Shown: piece after piece, positions 39,319-50,717 of the stretch | How the letters are laid out: each line of letters opens with the position of its first letter | How positions within the stretch are numbered: position 1 is the first letter of the stretch | Assembly: GCA_003255065.1 (NCBI GenBank) | Contig: QAOA01002432.1 | Location: 1-64,000, forward strand | Direction of reading: 5' to 3' | DNA: 64,000 nt | From: Cercis canadensis | Lineage: Eukaryota; Streptophyta; Magnoliopsida; Fabales; Fabaceae | Made by a program: the position numbers and the translations under genes | Notes under the pieces: generated by a model | What the model was told of the DNA's origin: nothing | Databases searched by the model: none | Seen by the model: only the letters and a program-made list of their open reading frames with translations

Positions 39319-42300
39319 CATGAGCTAGATAAAAAGATCATGGATACTTTCAGGAAGGTAGAAGTCAATATACCTCTCCTGGAAGCAATTAAACAGATTC
39401 CCAAGTATGCAAGGTTTCTGAAGGATTTGTGTACCCATAAGAGAAAACTGAACGGCAATGAGAAAGTGAGCATGAGTAGAAATGTGTCAGCAATGATCCA
39501 ACCTAACCTCCCATCAAAGTGCACTGATCTTGGAACTTTCACCATTCCCTACACTATTGGAGACAAGTAGTTTACAAATGCCATGCTAGATCTGGGAGCT
39601 TCAATCAACGTGATGCCCAAGTCCATCTATTCATCACTACAGATTGGAGAACTGAAGCCCACTGGAGTTGTCATTCAGCTTGCTAATAGAAGCATATCAT
39701 ATCCTGCAGGCCTTCTTGAGGATGTTTTGGTTAGGGTAAATGAATTAATTTTTCCAGTTGATTTTTATGTGTTAAATATGGAGGATGAGTCTATGTCTGG
39801 ACATGCCCTTTTGATCTTGGGTAGACCCTTCCTTAAAACTGCTAAGACCATAATTGATGTGCATGCTGGTACCCTTTCCATGGAATTTCGTGATACTGTA
39901 ATTCGCTTTAATTTATGTGATGCCATGAAACACCCTCTAGAAGAGCATTCAATGTTCCAAATAGATGTCATAGACCTGCTAGTTAATGATGTGCATGCTG
40001 AATTGGTAGCTAAATTTCCTGATATAGTAGGCTTGCTAGATACTTTAGAGTGTTCTGCATGTGCTAATTATGATGGGAATTGTGCTGCCTGTTCTGAAAT
40101 TTTTGCATATATGGGATATGATGAGACTGTTTTGGAGCATAGTGCAGAGCTTACAGGTGTTTCTGAGCTTCACACAGCAGACTTGGTTTCTCCAACCAAG
40201 CTAGTTCTCTCTGTGCAGCAGCCACCGATTCTTGAGCCGAAACCGTTACCTGACTACCTCAAGTATGCTTTCCTAGAAGCAGAAGAGAAACTGCCAGTCA
40301 TCATAGCCAACAATCTTCAACCTGAATAGGAAGAGAGGTTGTTGCAGATTCTGAAGCAACGGAAGATGGCCATTGGATGGACACTTGCATACATTCCTTG
40401 CATTAGCCCTTCCACCTGCATGCATAGGATTTTATTGGAGGAAGAAGCTAAACCAGTGAGGTAGCCCCAAAGGTGACTTAACCCGTTTATTCTGGATGTG
40501 GTCAAAAAAGAAGTGAGCAAGCTGTTGTCAGCCGACATTATCTACCCCATCTCAGACAGTAAATGGGTGAGTCCAGTTCAAGTGGTTCAAAAGAAGAGTG
40601 GCATAACTGTGGTAACCAATGAGAAGAACGAGTTGATCCCTACCAGAGTGCAGAACAGCTGGCACGTCTGCATCGATTATAGAAGACTCAACTAGGCGAC
40701 AAAGAAGGATCATTTCCCTCAGCCCTTTATTGATCAGATGTTAGAGAGACTAGCAAGGAAGTCCCATTATTGCTTCCTGGATGGCTTCTCAGGCTACTTC
40801 CAGATTCACATAGCCCTGGAGGATCAGGAGAAGACGACTTTCACCTGTCCATTTGGCACATTTGCATATAGGAGGATGCCTTTCGGCCTGTGTAATGCCC
40901 CTGGTACATTCCAGCGGTGTATGGTGAGCATTTTTTTTTATTTTTTAGAACACTGCATGGAAGTTTTCATGAACGACTTTACTGTGTATGGATCTTCTTT
41001 TGATGCATGTTTAGATAGCCTTGCTAGGGTACTTGATAGATGCATTGAGACTAACCTTGTTCTTAATTTTGAGAAATGTCACTTCATGGTAGAACAAGGC
41101 ATAGTTTTAGGGCATGTAATTTCTAGCAAAGGCATTGAAGTAGATAAGGCTAAGATAGATGTTATTGCCTCTTTACCCTACCCCACTTGTGTGCGGGAAG
41201 TGCGTTCCTTTCTTGGTCATGCAGGGTTTTACAAGCGATTCATCTAGGACTTCAGCAAGATTGCCTTGCTATTATCTAAGCTTCTCCAGAAAGAAGTGGT
41301 TATCGACTTTGATAAGCAGTGCAGAGTAGCCTTTGATCAGCTGAAGCAGAGCCTTACCTCCCCTCCCATCATGCAGCCACCTAATTGGGAGTTTCCCTTC
41401 GAGCTTATGTGCGATGCATCAAACTTTGCAGTAGGCCCTGTCCTTGCACAGCGAGTGGACAAGCTGTCCCACGTGATTTATTATGCCTCTCGCACTTTGG
41501 ATGCTGCCCAAGCAAATTACACCACTATTGAGAAAGAGCTCATTGCTATTGTGTTTGCTTTAGATAAATTCCGTTCATATTTGCTTAATTCTAAAGTCAT
41601 TGCTTTCTCTGATCCTGTAGCTTTAAAGTACTTGCTCAAGAAGCCGGATGCGAAGCCTAGGCTCATTAGATGGATGCTGCTCTTGCAAGAATTCGACTTT
41701 GAGATCAGAGACAAGAATGGAGCTGAGAACTTGGTAGCAGATCACCTGAGTCAGATACCACTAACTTTGGATAGCCTTCCCATCAGAGAGACCTTCCAGG
41801 ATGAGCAGCTTTATCAGCTGCAAGGTACAGATCCTTGGTATGCTGACTTGGTAAACTACTTAGTTACTTCTGAGTTACCTGCTTATTTTAAGAAGCATCA
41901 AGTAGATAAGCTTAAAAGTGAATCCAAACATTATGTGTGGGATGACCCCTACTTGTGGAGACTCTGTAGTGACCAAGTAATTAGGAGGTGTGTGCCTAGA
42001 CATGAGTCTGAGTCTGTGTTGCAGTTCTGCCATACTTCTGCATGTGGTGGTCATTTTGGACCTCAGCGCACTGCTTGTAAAGTTTTAGATTTTGGACTCA
42101 TTGGCCTACCCTATTTCATGATGCGTATAGCTTTTGTAAGAATTGTGCCCAATGCCAACAGACAGGTAATATTTCCCGTAGGAATAAGATGCCAGCCTTT
42201 GTTGTTTTGTGAGACATTTGATGTTTGGGGCATCGATTTCATGGGTCCTTTCCCTACTTCTTTTGGTTTTGTGTATATTCTTTTAGTTGTGGACTATGTT

Positions 42301-43122
42301 TCTAAATGGGTAGAGGCCAAGGCCACCCGGACTGACGATTCTCGTGCTGTCTTAGATTTTGTTAGGACTCACATTTTCTGCAGGTTCGGCGTTCCAAGAG
42401 CCATCATTGGTGACCAAGGTTCTCACTTATGCAATAGGCACATGGCTGCTTTGTTGAGAAAGTATGGTGTGGTGCACAAGGTGTCAACCCCTTACCATCC
42501 ATAGACCAATGGGCAAGTAGAGGTGTCAAATAGAGAGATAAAGCAGATTTTAGAGAAGACTGTCTAGCCCAACAGAAAAGACTGGAGCCTGCGTTTGGAT
42601 GATGCATTGTGGGCCTATCGGACTGCCTACAATACCCCTATAGGCATGTCCCCTTATAAGCTAGTCTTTGGCAAGGCATGTCACCTTCTAGTAGAGATCG
42701 AGCATAAGGCGTACTGGGCTGTGAAGTGTAATCTTGATTTAGCCCAAGCAGGATCACAGAGGAGGCTCCACTTGCAAGAACTTGATGAAATCTGGTTGGA
42801 GGCTTATGAGAACTCTGGAATCTACAAAGAAAAGACCACGGCTGTCCATGACAAGATGTTGGTGAGAAAAGAGTTCCACATTGGTCATAAAGTGCTGCTC
42901 TACAACTCCTGTCTCAAGCTAATGCCCGGCAAGCTTCGTTCTCGATGGATGGGTCCTTTTGTGGTGACTCATGTCTTTCCTTATGGTGCAATTGAGATCA
43001 AGAATGAGGCAACCAACCAGACCTTCCCAGTGAATGGACATCGGTTGAAACCTTTCTATGAGGGTTTTCAAGAGCAAGTGGTGGAGGAGATGCACTTGTC
43101 TGCTGCCCTCTATGAGACTTAA
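39319..43122 (+). pseudogene. pol: pol region: protease, RT, RNase H, integrase (multiple stops)
   Basis: Continues the gag frame to TAA at 43120. Aspartic protease motif DLGAS begins at 39589. RT spans about 40500-41250; its catalytic box reads FMND (40966-40977), with Asn where the first catalytic Asp belongs. RNase H (about 41400-41755) keeps CDAS with Asp at 41413 and IEKE. Integrase (about 42030-42600) keeps Asp 42235, Asp 42412 and Glu 42520. In-frame stops are TAG at 39568, 40327, 40462, 40693, 41245, 42502 and 42565, and TGA at 40474. Between about 42100 and 42194 the CxxC half of the integrase zinc domain lies in another frame, implying two compensating indels. The protein cannot be functional. 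Confidence 0.93.
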
Positions 43123-44500
43123 ACCCACAGGCTGTTTTCTTTCCCCTTCTCTTTTATTTTTTGTGTCTTGCTTTTACTGTTTACTTTGTGCTTTGCATTG
43201 AGGACACTGCAAAAATTTAAGTGTGGGGGAGGGATTAGCCTATTGTGTGTGTTTTTGTGCTTTCTGTTTTTCTATTTTTCACTTTCTGTTTCTGTTTTAC
43301 TTGCTATTTTTACTGTTTTCTATTTTTCAGTTTAGATTTTTAGTGTTATGTTTTTTGTTTTAGGCCTAGTTTTCTATTTTATGTGTTTTTTTTGGTTCTT
43401 TCCAATCAATTTAAGAGTTGTGAAGAGAGTGGTTTGAAGCAAATTTGATTCTAGAGTTGCTATAACATGAGTGGACAATTATCTCGCTTCTTGGATTTAA
43501 GTGATATGGCAACAAAATTTGATTTGGATGAATTGATTCTTAGTAGTCTTATAAGTTGTGAGGATTTGAGCCATAAGTCATGATTCTTTCTTGTGTGTTT
43601 TCATCTATCAATTTGACACTCTAGAACTTGTTTTGTTTCTTAGTTGAGGTTACATTTGCACATGCATGCATAAAAGTGATTAAGGCATTCCTTTCTTTGA
43701 GAAGCTACTTGACCAAATAGCTAACTTTGATATTATCCTTTGATTACCCCTTTTGAGCCTAATGATCTTTTCTTTCATGTGTAGCTCATTGCAAGCCTAA
43801 GTGTAAAATCACGTCCTACCCAACCCTTAGGAATTGAAGAGCATTGCATTGAATAAAAAGGGAGTAAATTCTTACAAAAACAAAGCATCAAGTTGTGGTT
43901 GATTGGTTGTGGCTGAAATTGTTAAGTGTTCTGCTTCATAAAAAAAAATATATAGTAGCAGAAAAAGAATAAAGTTGTTTTGGGAAAAGTAAAAATGAGT
44001 TGAAGCCCAAAGTCAAGATGCATAAAGTACTTGAATTTCTCCACTATTAGATGCTCTTTATGATTCCTTGGGTGCTTTAGCCATTTTTCCATATTATTGC
44101 CATCCCTTTACCTTTCCCCATTACAACCCTTTAAAAGTCCTTTTGATTTGTGTTATGCATGTGACATAGGTAGTGGAGATTGAGAATATGAACAAGCTTA
44201 TGGTAGTGTGATTTTTGATAGGATGATTGGAGAGAAATACTTACCTTAGACACTTGAGGGAATTTAGAGCATTTATTTATCTTGTGAGAGGCTATCTACT
44301 TTGACTCATTCCTATTAAATGAAATTGCCATGTTTTTTGTTCTCTAGTTGTCAAGAGATGTTGTTCCATGAGTGTTGCTGTTTCTTTGAGTTTAAATTGT
44401 TTTCTTACCTTAATCTTTGCATTCTTGATTTGATTGGAGAGTTGTTTTCTTTTTCTAGTTTGTTTCTTGTGATTTTGCCCAGGAGTGCAAAAAGCTAAGT
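43123..44500 (+). other. 3' non-coding region of the family-A element
   Basis: About 1.4 kb between the pol stop and the polypurine tract. No env-like frame is visible on either strand; the minus-strand open frame near 44300-44520 has no recognisable features. An internal polypurine-like site lies at 43221-43234. Confidence 0.8.
43221..43234 (+). other. Internal polypurine-like tract
   Basis: GTGTGGGGGAGGGA, preceded by CTGCAAAAATTTAA. The context TGCAAAAA..TAAGTGTGGGGGA recurs at the true 3' polypurine tract, 1.28 kb downstream, so the two look like a duplicated signal. Confidence 0.6.
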
Positions 44501-44511
44501 GTGGGGGAATT
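44501..44511 (+). other. 3' polypurine tract, family A
   Basis: GTGGGGGAATT immediately precedes the 3' LTR (TGATAACAC at 44512). It would prime plus-strand DNA synthesis. Confidence 0.88.
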
Positions 44512-45816
44512 TGATAACACATTATTTTACACTATTTGTTTCCCTTATACTTAGTCTTTTAGTGTGTGTTTCTAGTGATTTTTATGGCCTTTAGACATGT
44601 TTTGTAGATTTGGACTTGTTGGTGCTTATAGATTTTAATTGCTTAACTGTTGAATTCTGGCACTGCTTATGTTTTTCACCATATCTTTGGCTACAGATGT
44701 TCGATTTATGTGATTCTAGTTTCGTTGGAAATATGACAGAAACTTCTACATTTCATATGAAGAGCCCAGAAGCTGATTCTCACATCTGGACAACAAAAAT
44801 TCGTGTGCAAGCAGTCCAGATTTTCTGCATCCGCCCAGCATTCACTGATTCCTTTCCTTAGGCCTGCCTATTGGACCAGAGCATGTTTATTTGGGCAAAC
44901 ATCTGTTTATTGGGCCAACACACATGACACTAAGGCTTGATCACGTTTTTAGCCTTTAATAATTTAGGAAACTAGGTTTATTTTGTATTTAGGAAACCTA
45001 GAGGAGGCAGCCAGCTAGTATTTATTCTCAAGTTGTTGAGGAAAATAGGACCAATCAGAAGAGATACGAAATTGCCTTGAGCTGCTGCTGCTGCCTCCTT
45101 TGCTGAGTTCGTTTTTACGCCTTTGCTTTGTGTTCAAGTCTTCCATGGAAGGCTAAGTTCGTTTGTAATCAATTCAAGAGGAGCCAAACTTAATAATCCA
45201 GAGTTCCTGTGCTTCAACCGGGTTTGATTTAATCTAATTTGAATTTCTATTTCTTCCTTTCTTCATGTGATTGAATGGTATTTTAATTGCATGCATGCTT
45301 TGTATGAATTTAAATCGGTTGATTAGATTCATAACAGTAATCAGATTGATAATCATACTTTAAAGGTCTTTAATATATGGTTAACTTGCATAATTTGGTT
45401 ATTAAATTAATCTGGACATAGTGATATAGAGCGGTTGTCTAGAGTCTTAATTCTATGATTAATTGAATCCTGATTGATAAATCAGTAGGAATTCTAAGTG
45501 TTACTGTTAGGGGTTCCAGGTAACACTTAACCAATAATTAAATCAGATCTAGTTTATCTTTAGTGAACAAGGATGGATTAAGGTTTGGTTGCCTACTTGA
45601 GTTGATTGCGTTTTCTCTTATTTGATAAATTCAGTTTACTGCTTTCTAAATTCTTAGTATATTGCATTCAACACAAACCCCCCTTATTCTGTTCTTGCTT
45701 AAGTTCTTAAAAGATTAGTTGTTCTGGTGAGTCCTTGGGAGACAATACTGGTTGCATCCTATACTACAAATTAGTTGCAATTAGTAGTTTAATTTTGTAC
45801 AGTTCGGCACCCATCA
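44512..45816 (+). repeat. 3' LTR, family A
   Basis: 1305 bp, from TGATAACAC to CACCCATCA. It is followed by TCTGG, the mutated copy of the CCTGG target duplication, and then by satellite GACCCTATTTCGG. Confidence 0.96.
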
Positions 45817-47430
45817 TCTGGGACCCTATTTCGGTTCGGCCTTGTATCAAACTCGAATATTTTTTTTTATGGTTCATTGTATTTGGGACGGGATTGTTTC
45901 TTGGTAACTGTATCTGGCCTGGGACCTTGTTTCGGTTCGTCCCTCTATCTTACTGGGATAGTTTTATTGTGGTTCACTATTTCTAGAAAGGGACTGTTTC
46001 CTTGTGGGTAATTGTATCTGGCCTGGGACCCTGTTTCGGTTCGTCCCTGTATCTAACTATGATATTTTTCTTGGGTTTCACTATATCTAGGAAAGGACTG
46101 TTTCCTGGTGGGTCATTGTATATGCCCTTGGACCCTGTTTCGATTTGGCCTTGCATCTGACTCAGATATTTTTCTTGTGATTCACTGTATCTGGGACAGG
46201 ACTGTTTCCTGGTGGGTCATTGTATCTTGCCCGGGACCCTGTTTTGGTTCGGCCCTATATCTGGTTCTTATATTTTTCTTTGGTCCCACTGTATCTAGGA
46301 AGGCACTATTTTCTGGTGGGTTTTTATATCTATTTCGGTTCGTGCTTGTATCTGACTTGGATATTTTTGTTGTGGTTCACTGTATTTGGGACAGGACTGT
46401 TTCCTGGTAAGTCACTACATCTGGCCCGGGACCCTGTTTCGGTTCGTCCCTGTATCTGACTCGGATAGTTTTGTTGTGGTTCACTGTATCTGGAAAGGGA
46501 CTGTTTCCTAGTAGGTCATTGTATCTGGCCTGGGACCCTGTTTCGGTTCATCCCTATACCTAATTATGATATTTTTCTTGGATTTTACTATATCTGGGAA
46601 CGCACTATTTTCTAGTAGGTCATTGTATCTATTTCGGTTCGGCCCTGTATCTGACTTAGATATTTTTGTTGTGGTTCACTGTATTTGGGACGGGACTGTT
46701 TCCTGGAGAGTCACTGTATCTGGCCCGGGATTCTGTTTCGGTTCGTCCCTGTATCTAACTGGAATAGTTTTGTTGTGGTTCACTGTATGTATTCAGAAAG
46801 GGACTGTTTCGTAGTGGGTCATTGAATTTGGTTTGGGACCCTGTTTCGATTCATCCCTATATATGACTATGATATTTTTCTTGGGTTTCACTGTATCTAG
46901 GAAGGGACTGTTTCCTGGAGGGTCATTGTATATGGCCTTGGACCCTATTTCAGTTCAGCCCTGTATCTGACTCAGATAGTTTTCTTGTGATACACTGTAT
47001 CTGGGACAGGACTGTTTCCTTGTGTGCCATTGTATCTTTCCCGGGACCCTGTTTCAGTTCGGCCCCGTATCTGACTCTGATATTTTTCTTGGGTCCCACT
47101 GTATTTAGGAAGGCACTATTTTCTGGTGGGTCATTTTATCTGTTTCGGTTCGTCCCTGTATCTGACTCGGATATTTTAGTTGTGGTTCACTGTATTTGGG
47201 ACGGGACTGTTTACTGGTGAGTCAGTATATCTGGACTGTGACCCTATTTTGTTTCGTCCCTATATCTGACTTGGATAGTTTTGTTGTGGATCACTGTATC
47301 TGGAATGAGACTGTTTCCTAGTGGGTCATTGTATCTGGCCAGGGACTCTCTTTCGGTTCGTCCCTGTATTTGACTATTATATTTTTCTTACGTTTCACTG
47401 TATCTAGGAAGGGACTGTTTCCTGGTGGGA
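45817..47430 (+). repeat. Satellite block S5
   Basis: About 16 monomers continuing the phase interrupted at 34727. Shortened type-3 monomers lie near 46330, 46625 and 47130; the last two are ~505 bp apart, matching one five-monomer unit. Confidence 0.94.
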
Positions 47431-48866
47431 TGATAAGCTGCTAAGGCTCCTCAAATTAGTAAAAGTTTAAGGTCGGTTACCTAAGCTACTTGTAGCATAA
47501 GGCAGCCCCAAGTCGAACCTAAGGATTATTCTGAGTAGTGAATCATATTTAAGAACATATCAAATCAATAGGGGGTTTTGTTTGTTTTAGTGATTAACAG
47601 AAAGTAATTGTAAGTGGTAAACTTTAGGGAAAACAACCAATCCATGTCTTAACTGATTCTGATTTTAATCCATCCTTGATTTCTAATGATCCATTCAATT
47701 ATTAACCATGTTCTTGGCCTTAGAAAACATCAAGAAGCCTCCCAGTCCTCTATGGATGTCCACTGGCTAAGCAACCAGAATTCGGACTTAACTAGGACTA
47801 AATGAATTAAGCAAACATTCAAGTCCAGTTTTACCTAAGTCCTTGATCTAGCAAAGGTAATTAATCCATCCAAAAGCTCAGAAACATTAATTAACCATAC
47901 AATCTTCTTTTAGCACATGCAATTAAGCAATCAACACATGAATAATCCAAATCCGAATTTAAGTAATTCAAACAGAATATTTCAGAGGATTGAAAGAACT
48001 TGATTAACAACTAAATGAATAACAATTAAAGCATAATCTCATAATCAATAATCAGAACAGCCAAAACCTGGATTGATTTGATGATTTAGCCCTCCATGAA
48101 CAAGACAAGCCAAGTTCTTACAAAATATCTAGAGAGAAAACTTAAAGACTAAGAAAACTTGAAAAGCTGTCTAAAATATCCTAATGCCCTAATTTTGATT
48201 TTCGGCTGCCTCCTCTTGAACATATAGACCTCCAAAATTACATGCACACCCAAATAGCCCTTAGGGCACACTCATTCCCATGGGCCTTAGCTTTCATTGG
48301 GCTTTGGTTTGGACTCATTTGGACTTGTCATGAGGAAGTTAGGCCCATTTAAGTGCCAACAGGTTTCTAGAACCATTAGCCAACTTCGACAGAAAATAAG
48401 ACCATATACAATATGAAATCAGGTGAATGGGTCTTCACAATAATTGAAGCTCTGTCTGTTAGCTTTCCAATGGGACCAGTTTCAAGTCCATATGACATTT
48501 ACAGCTCAAGTTATGGCCCAAACACTGCATGTAGGTTAGGATCCTGCAACAGCATGTCTTCTCTGGTTTCCAGGCTGCATATGACCTTCTGGACATCCGA
48601 ATTGGCTTTGGATCCCTGAATGAAAGTTGTAGATAATTCTCTCATCTTTCCTACACGGTATGACTCGGAATTTTTAGACATCCAGAACTAAAGATATGCA
48701 TGAAACACAGAGACAACATAAAATGCTCAGTATTGCTGAAAAATGCAATTAGGCACAATTGGATCCAAAGTCATGAAATGAGGTCCAAGTCTACTCAATT
48801 CAGCCCAAAAGAGGTTTAAAAGACTAAATATGAGGGATAACTATTGTATAAAAAGTGTGTTCATCA
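47431..48866 (-). repeat. Solo LTR, family B, minus orientation
   Basis: 1436 bp. On the minus strand it runs from TGATGAACACAC to AGCTTATCA. A perfect 5-bp duplication, TGGGA, lies at 47426-47430 and 48867-48871. It is clearly more diverged from the other two family-B LTRs than they are from each other, so it is the oldest of the three. No internal sequence remains. Confidence 0.95.
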
Positions 48867-50717
48867 TGGGACATTGTATATGGCCTGGGGCCCTATTTCG
48901 GTTCGACCCTGTATCAGAATCGGATATTTTTTTTGTGGTTCACTGTATTTGGGACGGAACTGTTTCCTGGTGAGTCACTGTATCTGGCCAGGGACCCTGT
49001 TTCGGTTCGTCCCTGAATCTGACTTGAATAGTTTTCCTGTGGTTCACTGTATCTAGAAAGGGACTGTTTCCTAGTAGGTCATTGTATATGGCCTTAGACC
49101 TTGTTTCAATTTAGCCCTGTATTTGACTCATATGTTTTTCTTTTGATTCACTGTATCTAGGACAAGACTGTTTCCTTGTGTGCCACTGTATCTTACCCGG
49201 GACCCTATTTCGGTTCTGCCCTGTATCTGACTTTGATATTTTTCTTGGGTCCTACTGTATCTGGGAAGGCACTATTTTTTGGTGGGTCACTGTATATGTT
49301 TCGGTTCGTCCCTGTATCTAACTTGGATATTTTTGTTGTGGTTCACTATATTTGGGACGGGACTGTTTCCTGGTGAGTCACTATATCTGGACCGAGTCCC
49401 TGTTTCGGTTCGTCCCTATATCTGACTCAGATACTTTTGTTGTGGTTCACTGTATCTGGAAAGGGATTGTTTCCTAGTGGGTCATTGTATCTGGCCTGGG
49501 ACCCTATTTCGGTTCGTCCCTGTATCTGACTATAATATTTTTCTTGGGTTTCACTGTATCTGGGAAGGCACTGTTTCCTGATGAGTAATTGTATATGGCC
49601 TGGGACCCTAATTCGGTTCGACCTTGTATTAGACTCGGATATTTTTTTTATGGTTCATTGTATTTGGGACGGGATTGTTTCTTGGTAATCACTGTATCTG
49701 GCACGGGACCCTGTTTCAGTTCGTTCCTGTATCTGACTTGGATTGTTTTATTGTGGTTCACTATATCTAGAATGGGACTGTTTCCTAGTGGGTCATTGTA
49801 TCTGGCCTGGGACCCTGTTTTGGTTCGTCCCTGTATCTGACTATGATATTTTTCTTGGGTTTCACTTTATCTAGGAAGGGACTTTTTCCTGGTGGGTCAT
49901 TGTATATGGCTTTGGACCCTGTTTCGATTCGTCCTTGTATCTGACTCAATTATTTTTCTTGTGATTCATTGTATATAGGACACGACTATTTCCTGGTGGG
50001 TCATTGTATCTTGCCCAAGACCCTGTGTCGGTTTGGCCTTGTATTTGGCTCTGATATTTTTCTTGGGTCCCATTGTATCTAGGAAGGCATTGTTTTCTGG
50101 TAGACCTTAGTATCTGTTTCGGTTCGCGCGTGTCTCTAACTCGGATAATTTAGTTGTGGTTCACTGTATTAGGATGGGACTATTTCCTGGTGAGTCACTA
50201 TATCTAGCCCGGGACCTTGTTTCGATTCGTCCCTGTATCTGACTATGATATTTTTCTTAGGTTTCATTGTATCTGGGAAGGAATTGTTTCCTGTTGGGTC
50301 ATTGTATCTGGCCTGGGACCCTATTTCAGTTCGTCCCTGTATCTGGCTATAATATTTTTCTTGGGTTTCACTGTATCGGGTAACACACTATTTTCTGTTG
50401 GGTCATATTATTTGTTTCGGTTCATCCCGGTATATGACTCGGATATTTTTATTGTGGTTCACTGTATTTGGGACGGGACTATTTCCTGGTGAGGCACTGT
50501 ATCTGGCCCGAGACCCTATTTCGATTCCTTCATGTATCTGACTCGAATAGTTTTTTTGTGGTTCACTGTATCTAGAAAAGGACTGTTTCCTAGTGGGTCA
50601 TTGAATCTGGTCTGTGACCCTGTTTCGGATCGTCCCTGTATTTGACTATGATATTTTTCTTAGGTTTCACTGTATCTAGGAAGGGACTGTTTCTTGGTGG
50701 GTCAACGTATATGGCCT
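48867..50717 (+). repeat. Satellite block S6
   Basis: About 18 monomers in plus orientation, with both CAGA(C/A)TCGGATATTTTTTTT and TTGGATAGTTTTATTGTGG-like variants. It ends in GGCCT, the target site of the next solo LTR. Confidence 0.94.

Larger units (their letters stand above)
34728..45816 (+). mobile_element. Complete but dead Athila-like Ty3/gypsy retrotransposon, family A
   Basis: 11,089 bp with LTRs of 1313 and 1305 bp, a tRNA-Asp primer-binding site, gag, protease, RT, RNase H and integrase in that order (the Ty3/gypsy order), and a 3' polypurine tract. No chromodomain or env-like frame is seen. The target duplication is CCTGG at 34723-34727 and TCTGG at 45817-45821, one mismatch, in satellite context GGCCTGGGACCC. 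The two LTRs differ at many positions (about 14 differences over one ~190-base stretch compared by eye), so the insertion is old. Athila affiliation is inferred from long LTRs, PBS type, the DLGAS protease motif and the overall protein sequence. Confidence 0.95.

Noticed and set aside
37465..43122. Stop-codon reassignment (TAG read as Gln) in the gypsy element
   Set aside because: Many ordinary CAG and CAA codons remain in the same frame, the catalytic box is also mutated and integrase has a frameshift, so decay is the simpler explanation.
43123..44511. Possible env-like gene between pol and the 3' LTR
   Set aside because: Some Athila elements have one, but no long frame, signal peptide or membrane segment is visible on either strand.
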